Positions 1-5,250 of a DNA stretch of 9,354 nt are shown piece by piece; position 1 is the stretch's first letter, and each line of letters starts with the position of its first letter. Location: positions 1 to 9,354 of the forward strand of contig CANRPB010000062.1 of NCBI GenBank assembly GCA_947632415.1, read 5' to 3'. A program made the translations under genes and the position numbers. The notes under the pieces are model-generated. The model had not been told where the DNA came from and made no database searches. It saw nothing but the letters and a program-made list of their open reading frames with translations. The stretch comes from an uncultured Bacilli bacterium (lineage in GTDB: Bacteria; Bacillota_I; Bacilli_A; RF39; UBA660).

Positions 1-858
1 GGAGGAGAAGTATACTCAACGGAAAAAGGAAAATGTAATGGAATAGAAGTATACTTAAATCCAACAGCAGAAGAAGGACAAAGTACAAGTTGTACAAAGG
101 AAGATTATAATAGTAATTCAGGTACAAATACAAAAAGCGGTTGTATGAAATGGTATGTATATGATGTATCAGACAATGGATATACAATGATACTAGACCA
201 TAATACATCAAATAGAATAGCCTGGGCAACAAAAGAAGATTATGATGCAACTAATGGAAAAGCAACAGAGTTAGGAATAACATATTTTGGGACACAACCA
301 AGTGGAGAATATACAGTAAATGCTGACGGAACTGGTGGAAATAATAACAAAGGGCCATTGACTGCATTAAATCAATTAAAAGATGATACAGAAAATTGGA
401 CAATACAAAATAGAACAGATACATACATAGCAGAAACAAGTACAGGTAGTGGTTATACAATAGATTATAAAAATTATAAAGCAAGATTAATAAGTGCGGA
501 GGAAGTAGCAGCCATAGTAAGGAAGTCTGATTGGAATACATCAGGAGATTGGTTTTATTTAGATGGAGCCTACGGAACAGATACTAATTGGCAAACACAA
601 GTGGCAAGTTCAACAAATCCAAGTAAATATGCATGGTTGTTTGATAATACAATAGGTTGTAAAAGTTACGGATGTAATTTATCACTCACAACTGGCAATG
701 CATATGGATATTGGACAAGTACGGCCCGTGGTGGTGATTTGTCTGATGCGTGGCATGTGCGCTGCAATGATGACTTGAGCCATAATTTTGGTGCGAGTTA
801 CTTCAACCGTGGCGTCCGCCCAGTCATAACCGTTTCTAAATCTAATATTATTTCTTAA
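1..858 (+). CDS. Putative DGR-diversified surface protein, C-terminal part (5' truncated)
   Basis: The frame is open from the first base, so the gene starts upstream; 285 residues are visible. The ATG at 145 is internal, because the same frame continues upstream with typical composition. The visible protein is rich in G, T, N, S and Y. It contains ARLISAEEVAAI (about residues 161-172) and YGYWTSTA (235-242), and ends in RGVRPVITVSKSN. This layout is typical of C-type-lectin/formylglycine-generating-enzyme-like or DUF6273-like domains, which are the usual fold of DGR targets. Residues 242-273 use a different codon repertoire, described separately. No LPxTG motif or membrane anchor is visible at the C-terminus; any signal peptide or pilin-type N-terminus lies outside the window. 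Two tandem stops (TAATAA) end the frame and a terminator follows. I am confident that the frame is coding and the fold assignment is good, but the role (surface ligand binding) is inferred. Confidence 0.8.
   Translation, partial: GGEVYSTEKGKCNGIEVYLNPTAEEGQSTSCTKEDYNSNSGTNTKSGCMKWYVYDVSDNGYTMILDHNTSNRIAWATKEDYDATNGKATELGITYFGTQPSGEYTVNADGTGGNNNKGPLTALNQLKDDTENWTIQNRTDTYIAETSTGSGYTIDYKNYKARLISAEEVAAIVRKSDWNTSGDWFYLDGAYGTDTNWQTQVASSTNPSKYAWLFDNTIGCKSYGCNLSLTTGNAYGYWTSTARGGDLSDAWHVRCNDDLSHNFGASYFNRGVRPVITVSKSNIIS
706..834 (+). other. Candidate DGR variable region (VR) with IMH-like GC-rich 3' end
   Basis: From 724 to 819, none of 32 consecutive codons ends in A, whereas A-ending codons dominate the rest of the gene. 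By my count this 96-base stretch has 15 A and 52 G+C (about 54%) in an otherwise very AT-rich gene. The pattern is fixed codons (TGG, GTG, GCG, TTG, TGC) separated by NNT/NNC codons for R, G, D, S, H, N, F and Y. That is what adenine-directed mutagenesis of AAT/AAC codons in a template repeat would leave. The block ends in a GC-rich tract, about 808-825, encoding RGVRPV, where the initiation-of-mutagenic-homing (IMH) sequence normally lies. Boundaries are approximate because the template repeat is not in the window. Confidence 0.65.
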
Positions 859-878
859 TAAATTATCTAATTAATATA

Positions 879-912
879 AAAATCTGAAAAAAAAATTCTC
901 AGATTTTTTTTT
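879..912 (+). terminator. Rho-independent terminator of the variable-protein gene
   Basis: A perfect 9-bp stem, AAAATCTGA (879-887) with TCAGATTTT (899-907), is followed by a T run to 912. It starts about 20 bases after the stop codon. It is AT-rich and more than 50 bases past the GC-rich end of the variable region, so I read it as a terminator rather than a DGR cruciform. Confidence 0.7.
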
Positions 913-962
913 CACCAATATCAATAAATATTTTATAAAAAGTAGATATAACTATAAAAAAG

Positions 963-971
963 TGATATAAT
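963..971 (+). promoter_or_regulatory. Extended -10 promoter of the PHP gene
   Basis: TGATATAAT matches the extended -10 consensus (TGnTATAAT). The hexamer 17 bases upstream is a poor -35, which is common when an extended -10 is present. The predicted transcript starts near 978. A G-rich Shine-Dalgarno, AGGGGG, lies at 987-992 before the ATG at 1001. Confidence 0.55.
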
Positions 972-1000
972 AAAAACCGTTGACTTAGGGGGTATTAATA

Positions 1001-1837
1001 ATGGCAAATATAGATTTACACATTCACACAAAAAATTCAGACGGAGAATTTGAAACAAAAAAAATAATAAAAATGTTAAAAAAAGAAAAAATTAAATTAT
1101 TTTCCATAACAGATCATGATGATATAAAATCATGCACTGAAATGGAACAAATAACGCTACAAAATGACATGAAATACATACCAGGAATAGAATTCTCATC
1201 AATAATGGGCGATATAAAATGTCACATACTAGGATATAATATTGACTATAAAAACCAACTACTTAAAAAAGAATGTGAAAAAATAAGACAAAAACGTTAC
1301 GAAAGAATACTAGTAATAATCGAATATATTGAAAAACAATACGGCATTAACATCACACCAGAAGAAAAATACTCAATATTAACAAAAGCTGGTACAATAG
1401 GAAGAACAGATATATATAAAATACTCATAAGAAAAGTCCAAGGAACAAAAAAAGAAATATTCGACAAATACTTAACCGACTTTCCTAAAGTAGAACCATA
1501 CCAAAGCGAAGCCGAAAAAATAATCAACTTAATCAAAGCCTCAGGTGGAACATCAATCCTTGCCCATCCCAAAGAAATAGAACAAAAATATCAAATTAAC
1601 ATAGACGATAAAATAGAAGAATTTATAGAACTAGGACTAGATGGAATAGAAATATTTAACAGTATTCACACAATAAGAGACATGAAAAGATATCATGTAT
1701 TAGCGCAAAAATACGAATTAACCACAACAGGAGGAAGCGACTACCACGGACCAAAAATTCACCCCGAAATAGAAATAGGAAGAAGTCTAACAACACGACA
1801 AAAAATCAAAATACATCAAATTAACTATAAACCATAA
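1001..1837 (+). CDS. PHP-domain metal-dependent phosphoesterase (TrpH/YciV/RNase AM-like)
   Basis: This 278-residue protein has the full polymerase-and-histidinol-phosphatase (PHP) metal-site set: H7 and H9 in HIHT, D14 in SDG, H39/D40 in ITDHDD, E64 in GIEFS, H75 in HILGY, H189 in AHP, and D247/H249 in GGSDYHG. Length and motif order fit the stand-alone TrpH/YciV group. Characterised members are 5'-3' exoribonucleases that mature rRNA 5' ends (RNase AM) or hydrolyse 3',5'-bisphosphonucleotides. Residues 85-170 form the Lys/Glu-rich helical insertion seen in this group. A cytosolic enzyme is expected, since no signal peptide is visible. It appears monocistronic: its own extended -10 lies upstream and a terminator overlaps its stop codon. 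PHP membership is near certain; the substrate within the group is inferred. Confidence 0.9.
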   Translation: MANIDLHIHTKNSDGEFETKKIIKMLKKEKIKLFSITDHDDIKSCTEMEQITLQNDMKYIPGIEFSSIMGDIKCHILGYNIDYKNQLLKKECEKIRQKRYERILVIIEYIEKQYGINITPEEKYSILTKAGTIGRTDIYKILIRKVQGTKKEIFDKYLTDFPKVEPYQSEAEKIINLIKASGGTSILAHPKEIEQKYQINIDDKIEEFIELGLDGIEIFNSIHTIRDMKRYHVLAQKYELTTTGGSDYHGPKIHPEIEIGRSLTTRQKIKIHQINYKP

Positions 1838-1854
1838 ATTTGGTTCTTTTTTTT
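1830..1854 (+). terminator. Terminator overlapping the PHP stop codon
   Basis: AACCA (1830-1834) pairs with TGGTT (1841-1845) around a 6-base loop that contains the TAA stop (1835-1837), followed by eight Ts at 1847-1854. The stem is short, but the T tract is strong. Confidence 0.6.
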
Positions 1855-1900
1855 AAATACATAAATATAATTAACTGTAGAAAGAGAGGAATCAATATAT

Positions 1901-2161
1901 ATGGAAACACTTAAAGTAGGAACAAAATCAAATCCTAACTCAGTAGCAGGAGCACTTGCTAACGTCTTTAGAGCAACAGGAAGTGTCGAAATTCAAGCAA
2001 TAGGTGCTGGAGCCTTAAACCAAGCAATTAAAGCCATCGCAATCGCTAGAGGTTTCGTAGCGCCAAGCGGAAAAAACTTAGTTTGCATTCCAGCCTTCAC
2101 CGACATTGTAATAGAAGGTGAAGAAAGAACCGCTATCAAACTAATCGTAGAAGCAAGATAA
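1901..2161 (+). CDS. spoVS: SpoVS family protein (stage V sporulation protein S)
   Basis: The 86 residues match the SpoVS family over the full length: it opens METLKVGTKSNPNSVAGALA and contains the conserved QAIGAGALNQAIKAIAIARG core, then VCIPAFTDIVIEGEERTAIKLIVE. SpoVS has an Alba-like fold and is thought to bind nucleic acid. In Bacillus it affects septation and sporulation stage V, and it also occurs in many non-sporulating bacteria. A GAGAGGA Shine-Dalgarno (1884-1890) precedes the ATG. A TATAAT at 1866-1871 could be its -10, but no good -35 is visible. Codon use is less biased than in the following suf genes. Terminators on both sides suggest a single-gene transcript. No sporulation genes are seen nearby, so its role here is open. 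Confidence 0.95.
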   Translation: METLKVGTKSNPNSVAGALANVFRATGSVEIQAIGAGALNQAIKAIAIARGFVAPSGKNLVCIPAFTDIVIEGEERTAIKLIVEAR

Positions 2162-2172
2162 AGCTTCTTTTT
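2149..2172 (+). terminator. Terminator overlapping the spoVS stop
   Basis: A 6-bp stem, AGAAGC (2149-2154) with GCTTCT (2163-2168), encloses the stop codon in an 8-base loop and runs into five Ts (2168-2172). Confidence 0.7.
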
Positions 2173-2174
2173 AT

Positions 2175-2203
2175 TTGAAAAAAAACCTCAGTAGTGATAT
2201 AAT
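2175..2203 (+). promoter_or_regulatory. Promoter of the sufU-sufB operon
   Basis: TTGAAA (2175-2180), a 17-base spacer and TATAAT (2198-2203), with TG at 2195-2196 making an extended -10. This is one of the strongest sigma-A-type promoters in the window and begins three bases after the spoVS terminator. Transcription should start near 2210, only about 13 bases before the sufU ATG. It also shows that the in-frame TTG at 2175 is a -35 box, not a start codon. Confidence 0.8.
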
Positions 2204-2222
2204 ACACAAAGGATGTGATATT

Positions 2223-2651
2223 ATGGACAACAATACCAAAAGAAGTATAATACTAGAACACTACCAAAATCCCAAAAACAAAGGACTAATAAACGACGAC
2301 ACATATATAAAAATAAACATGAACAACGACAGTTGCATAGACGAAGTAAATCTAATGGTAAAAATCGAAAACGGACGCATCATCGATGCCAAATTTGACG
2401 GCGAAGCATGCGCCATATGCACAAGCTCAACATCAATAATGCTAGACACACTAATCGGAAAAACCAAAGAACAAGCCCTAGACATAATAAAAAACTTCTA
2501 CAACATGATTGAAGAAAAAAAATACAACGAAGAAATACTAGAACAAGCAAACGTATACAACGATATCTACAAACAACCAAACAGAAAAAAATGCGCTTTA
2601 CTAGCATGGTGGGGTATGGAAAAATCAATAAAAGAAAGCGAAAAAAACTAA
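2223..2651 (+). CDS. sufU: SUF-system Fe-S cluster assembly protein SufU
   Basis: This is a 142-residue SufU/IscU-like protein. The zinc-site ligands known from Bacillus SufU are present and evenly placed: C38 and D40 (in NDSCID, a variant of the usual NPxCGD), C63 (in GEACAIC) and C124 (in RKKCALLAW). SufU is a cytosolic zinc-dependent sulfurtransferase that accepts persulfide sulfur from the cysteine desulfurase SufS and passes it to the SufBCD scaffold. I chose the ATG at 2223 because it follows AAAGGATGTGAT, a near-match to the AAAGGTGAT Shine-Dalgarno, and because the frame's upstream extension overlaps the promoter. sufB follows after 38 bases. An extra cysteine, C66, lies three residues after the second ligand. 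No sufS, sufC or sufD adjoins it. Confidence 0.93.
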   Translation: MDNNTKRSIILEHYQNPKNKGLINDDTYIKINMNNDSCIDEVNLMVKIENGRIIDAKFDGEACAICTSSTSIMLDTLIGKTKEQALDIIKNFYNMIEEKKYNEEILEQANVYNDIYKQPNRKKCALLAWWGMEKSIKESEKN

Positions 2652-2689
2652 AAAAACTTTTATAATATAATATAAAAAATGGTGATCAT

Positions 2690-3997
2690 ATGAAAAAAAA
2701 CATAAACGAAAACAAAGTAATAGAAATATCAAACATAAAAAAAGAACCAAAATGGATGCAAGAATTCAGACTTCAAGCATACAAAAAATTTGAAGAATTA
2801 AACAATCCACAATTTGGACCCGAACTAAAAATTGACTTCGATACAATAAACTACTATAAAAAAATCGACGACAAAATATACAACGACTGGAACTGTGTAC
2901 CCAAAGACGTAAAAAAAACCTTCGATGACATCGGTCTACCATCAGCCGAAAAAAAATACCTAGCCGGAGTCGGCGCCCAATACGAAAGCGAAGTAATATA
3001 CCACAATATGATAAAAGAACTAGAAGACAAAAACATATTATTCTGCGACACCGACACCGCCCTAAAAAAATATCCAGAAATATTCAAACAATACTTCAAC
3101 AACCTAGTAAAATACGACGAAAACAAATACACCGCCCTAAATGGAGCAGTATGGAGTGGAGGAACATTCATCTACATTCCACCCCACACAAAACTAGATA
3201 GACCACTCCAAAGTTATTTCCGAATAAACAGTAAAAACATGGGACAATTTGAAAGAACCATCATCATAGTAGACGAAAATAGCGAACTACACTACATGGA
3301 AGGATGTACCGCCCCAACATACACCTCAGACTCCCTTCACGCAGCAGTTGTAGAAATATACGTAAAAAAACACGCCAAATGTCGCTACACAACCATCCAA
3401 AATTGGTCAAGCGACGTCTACAATCTCGTTACCAAAAGAGCCATAGTAGAAGAAGGCGGACTTATGGAATGGATAGACGGAAACATAGGATCCAAAGTAA
3501 ATATGAAATACCCATCATGCATCTTAAATGGTAAATACGCAAGCGGAAACTGTATATCCATAGCCGTAGCCACCACTAACCAAAATCAAGACACCGGAGC
3601 CAAAATGATTCACTTAGCACCCTACACCAAAAGCAACATCATAAGTAAATCAATCGCCCTAAACGGTGGCATATCAACCTACCGAGGAACCGTTAACATA
3701 ACAAAAAAAGCCGAACACTCATCAGCATTAGTAAAATGCGATACAATAATATTAGACGATAAATCAAAAAGCGACACCATCCCACAAAACAAAATATCAA
3801 ACAAAACATCAAACATCGAACACGAAGCCACAGTATCAAAAATAGACAAAGAAAAACTATTTTACCTAATGAGTAGAGGCATAAGTGAAGAAAAAGCCAA
3901 AGAATTACTAATAATGGGCTTTATAGAACGCTTCAGAGAAGAACTACCAATGGAATACGCCGTTGAACTAAACTCTTTACTAAAAAACTATTTTTAG
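2690..3997 (+). CDS. sufB: Fe-S cluster scaffold protein SufB
   Basis: 435 residues, slightly shorter than the usual ~465, with complete SufB core features. The N-terminal helical part (about 18-150) includes WMQEFRLQAYKKFEELNNP. The beta-helix core contains VWSGGTFIYIPPH, EGCTAP and NISLNGG-like segments. The C-terminus has C350 (in VKCDTIILDDKS), H378 (in IEHEATVSK) and LFYLMSRGISEEKAKELLIMGF. C350 and H378 sit 28 residues apart, like E. coli SufB C405 and H433, which build the nascent cluster at the SufB-SufD interface. It acts in the cytosol with SufC and SufD, neither of which is present here. The start follows GGTGATC (2681-2687), a perfect extended match to the 16S 3' end. TATAAT boxes at 2661-2671 may add an internal promoter. 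C-ending codons are strongly preferred. Confidence 0.95.
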   Translation: MKKNINENKVIEISNIKKEPKWMQEFRLQAYKKFEELNNPQFGPELKIDFDTINYYKKIDDKIYNDWNCVPKDVKKTFDDIGLPSAEKKYLAGVGAQYESEVIYHNMIKELEDKNILFCDTDTALKKYPEIFKQYFNNLVKYDENKYTALNGAVWSGGTFIYIPPHTKLDRPLQSYFRINSKNMGQFERTIIIVDENSELHYMEGCTAPTYTSDSLHAAVVEIYVKKHAKCRYTTIQNWSSDVYNLVTKRAIVEEGGLMEWIDGNIGSKVNMKYPSCILNGKYASGNCISIAVATTNQNQDTGAKMIHLAPYTKSNIISKSIALNGGISTYRGTVNITKKAEHSSALVKCDTIILDDKSKSDTIPQNKISNKTSNIEHEATVSKIDKEKLFYLMSRGISEEKAKELLIMGFIERFREELPMEYAVELNSLLKNYF

Positions 3998-4005
3998 GAG
4001 GGAAA

Positions 4006-4299
4006 ATGAAAAAAATAATAATATTAACTATACCAACATTAATCTTTCTAGTAGGATGTACCAACCAAAAAGAAAACCAATTCCAAACCTACGCAATTAA
4101 ATATTACGAAAACCACATGAAAATGATTAACAACGTCGACACAGTAACCATAACCCTAGAAGATTTAAAAAGCGCCAGCACCGAAGACGAATACAACCTA
4201 AACAAACTAGAAAAATGCGATAACACATCAAAAATCACCTTTGAAGTCGAAAAAACAACCAAAAATCTAAAAAATGCAAAAATTGAACTAAAATGCTAA
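4006..4299 (+). CDS. Small predicted lipoprotein of unknown function
   Basis: The 97-residue protein starts with a short lipoprotein signal: MKK, a hydrophobic stretch at about 4-16, and the lipobox LVGC with the lipid-bearing cysteine at 18 followed by T. The mature part (about 79 residues) is Lys/Glu/Asn-rich and ends in a cysteine (C97), with another at C71; these could form a disulfide outside the cell. I do not recognise the family. AGGAGGG at 3996-4002 overlaps the sufB stop, and the start is only 8 bases downstream. It is therefore probably translated from the sufB transcript, although a Fe-S role for an exported lipoprotein is not obvious. The mature segment KYYENHMKMINNVDTVTITL vaguely resembles small pilin-like secreted proteins, but I would not assign that. 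Confidence 0.8.
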   Translation: MKKIIILTIPTLIFLVGCTNQKENQFQTYAIKYYENHMKMINNVDTVTITLEDLKSASTEDEYNLNKLEKCDNTSKITFEVEKTTKNLKNAKIELKC

Positions 4300-4323
4300 A
4301 TTTAATAAACTGTAAAAAAAAAC

Positions 4324-4381
4324 ATGCAAAAAATGAAAAACTGCTAAGCAGAAATTAAAAAAATGCATCTTTTTTTTTGCA
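4324..4381 (+). terminator. Complex inverted-repeat terminator after the suf operon
   Basis: Several overlapping inverted repeats lie here. ATGCA (4324-4328) can pair with TGCAT (4364-4368), enclosing a small CTGC-TAA-GCAG hairpin (4341-4351) and followed by nine Ts (4370-4378). Alternatively, TGCAAAAAA (4325-4333) pairs with TTTTTTGCA (4373-4381), which would sequester the T run. It is most simply a terminator. The mutually exclusive folds are noted as a finding. Confidence 0.5.
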
Positions 4382-4400
4382 AATTTTAAAAAACACTCAT

Positions 4401-4429
4401 TTGCATTATAAACCAAACTATTATATATT
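4401..4429 (+). promoter_or_regulatory. ssb: Promoter of ssb
   Basis: TTGCAT (4401-4406), a 17-base spacer and TATATT (4424-4429). The predicted transcript start is near 4436, directly before the Shine-Dalgarno AAGGAG (4438-4443) and the ATG at 4451. Confidence 0.6.
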
Positions 4430-4450
4430 TATTGCGAAAGGAGAGATTTT

Positions 4451-4780
4451 ATGTTAAACAATACAGTTATTGTTGGAAGAATAGTAAGAGACTTAGAACT
4501 ACACGAAACCGAAAACGGAAACAAAGTAGCCCAAATGACCCTTGCTGTTCCAAGAAGCTTTAAAAACATGGACGGTTCATACGACACCGACTATATACCA
4601 TGCGTACTTTGGAAAGGAGTAGCCGAAAACACCGCCGAATACTGCAAAAAAGGCGACCTAGTCGGTATCAAAGGACGCATTCAAACCAGAAGCTATGAAC
4701 AAGAAGATGAACTCAAATATGTAACAGAAGTAGTAGCCGAAAAAGTAACATTCCTATCAAGCACTAGAAAAGCAGACTAG
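4451..4780 (+). CDS. ssb: Short single-stranded DNA-binding protein (SsbB-like, no acidic tail)
   Basis: The 109 residues are essentially one OB-fold SSB domain. Seen are NTVIVGRIVRDLEL (4-17), AQMTLAVPRSF (27-37), DYIPCVLWKGVAENTAEYCKKG (47-68) and GRIQTRSYEQ (75-84). W54 and the aromatics F37 and Y82 fit the single-strand-binding face. The protein ends RKAD; the flexible linker and acidic DDIPF-type tip that recruit partner proteins in SsbA/E. coli SSB are absent. Length and lack of tail match B. subtilis SsbB (113 residues), which is linked to competence. The usual rpsF-ssb-rpsR context is missing. It may be an auxiliary SSB with a full-length paralogue elsewhere. It has its own promoter and a strong Shine-Dalgarno. 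Confidence 0.9.
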   Translation: MLNNTVIVGRIVRDLELHETENGNKVAQMTLAVPRSFKNMDGSYDTDYIPCVLWKGVAENTAEYCKKGDLVGIKGRIQTRSYEQEDELKYVTEVVAEKVTFLSSTRKAD

Positions 4781-4781
4781 C

Positions 4782-4889
4782 ATGTTAAAAGAAATAAGCA
4801 AAATTAACCATGAACTAGCAAACATAGGAATGAGTTTCATTTACACAATAGTAAATAACAATATAAAAATAATAATATATAAAAATTAA
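4782..4889 (+). CDS. Possible 35-residue ORF directly after ssb
   Basis: An ATG one base after the ssb stop opens 35 codons: a Lys/Glu-containing start, MLKEISKINHELANIG, then a hydrophobic Ile-rich half ending in IIIYKN. The stop lies just before the bidirectional terminator, so it would be on the ssb transcript. There is no good Shine-Dalgarno of its own, and expression would need coupling to ssb termination. I do not recognise a family. Either it is a real small gene or an AT-rich chance ORF. Confidence 0.3.
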   Translation: MLKEISKINHELANIGMSFIYTIVNNNIKIIIYKN

Positions 4890-4895
4890 ACACAA

Positions 4896-4925
4896 AAAAA
4901 CAAGAATAACTCAATTCTTGTTTTT
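4896..4925. terminator. Bidirectional terminator between ssb and the minus-strand regulator
   Basis: A perfect 12-bp stem, AAAAACAAGAAT (4896-4907) and ATTCTTGTTTTT (4914-4925), with a 6-base loop. T runs are available on both strands, so it can end the ssb transcript and the convergent regulator transcript. The regulator's TGA stop (complement of 4911-4913) is in the loop. Confidence 0.85.
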
Positions 4926-5114
4926 AAATTCACTATAAAACAAATCATCAGGCTTCAAATGAAATATTTCAGAAATCTCAATAGCAAGATCATAAGTAAG
5001 TCTCTTTTGGTTATGCTCAAGTTGCCAATAATAAGGTTTACTTATTCCAAGCATATCAGCCATAAATTGATTAGTAAACCTATTTTTCAACCTATATTCC
5101 CTCAATTTCTCCAT
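4911..5114 (-). CDS. Small XRE/Cro-type helix-turn-helix regulator
   Basis: The 67 residues are almost entirely one XRE helix-turn-helix domain. The first HTH helix is around 15-22 (NQFMADML), the turn is GIS, and the recognition helix is about 25-34 (SKPYYWQLEH). The hydrophobic core continues with LAIEISEIFHLKPDDLFY. Length and absence of a ligand domain resemble phage Cro-type or antitoxin-type repressors, or small autonomous regulators. The start is supported by GGTGAT placed four bases upstream and by a good promoter (TTGAAA-N17-TATAAT). An 18-bp palindrome over its -35 suggests autoregulation. It is divergent from a second XRE gene. By my count 34 codons end in T and 2 in C, opposite to the neighbouring + genes. 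It ends in TGA. Confidence 0.88.
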   Translation of the reverse strand: MEKLREYRLKNRFTNQFMADMLGISKPYYWQLEHNQKRLTYDLAIEISEIFHLKPDDLFYSEFKNKN

Positions 5115-5133
5115 AAATCACCATCCAACATAA

Positions 5134-5162
5134 ATTATATATTAACTTGTAATTAATTTCAA
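5134..5162 (-). promoter_or_regulatory. Promoter of the minus-strand XRE regulator
   Basis: Read on the minus strand: TTGAAA (5162-5157), a 17-base spacer and TATAAT (5139-5134). The ATG at 5114 is 19 bases beyond the -10, with GGATGGTGAT as Shine-Dalgarno, so the leader is short. The -35 and part of the spacer lie within the palindrome at 5146-5163. Confidence 0.75.
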
Positions 5163-5163
5163 G
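5146..5163. promoter_or_regulatory. Candidate operator: 18-bp near-perfect palindrome
   Basis: CTTGTAATTAATTTCAAG is symmetrical at 16 of 18 positions (the half sites are CTTG.AATT). It covers the -35 and neighbouring spacer of the minus-strand regulator and lies between two divergent XRE genes. A dimeric XRE protein bound here would block that promoter. Which of the two regulators binds is not shown by the sequence. Confidence 0.55.
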
Positions 5164-5209
5164 ACAAAAATTAACATAAAAGTAATTTTAATTAAACAAC
5201 CCAATACTT

Positions 5210-5218
5210 TGCTATAAT
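5210..5218 (+). promoter_or_regulatory. Extended -10 promoter of the plus-strand XRE regulator
   Basis: TGCTATAAT is an extended -10. No convincing -35 lies 16-18 bases upstream. The transcript should start near 5225, and AGGAGG (5240-5245) precedes the ATG at 5251. Confidence 0.6.
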
Positions 5219-5250
5219 ATAGTTAACTGAAAGTTTTTTAGGAGGCAAAT

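Noticed and set aside
145..858. Complete 237-residue gene starting at the ATG at 145
   Set aside because: The frame is open back to base 1 with the same composition and cysteine-containing segments, and no Shine-Dalgarno precedes 145.
879..907. DGR-type cruciform downstream of the variable region
   Set aside because: DGR hairpins are usually GC-rich and a few bases from the IMH; this one is AT-rich, more than 50 bases away and followed by a T run, so a terminator is the better reading.
2175..2222. TTG start extending SufU by 16 residues
   Set aside because: The TTG and the next three bases form the -35 box TTGAAA of a strong promoter, and the ATG at 2223 has its own Shine-Dalgarno and gives the normal SufU length.
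3304..3534. 76-codon + strand ORF inside sufB
   Set aside because: It overlaps the well-conserved SufB core in another frame, has no ribosome binding site and reads as low-complexity R/S-rich sequence.
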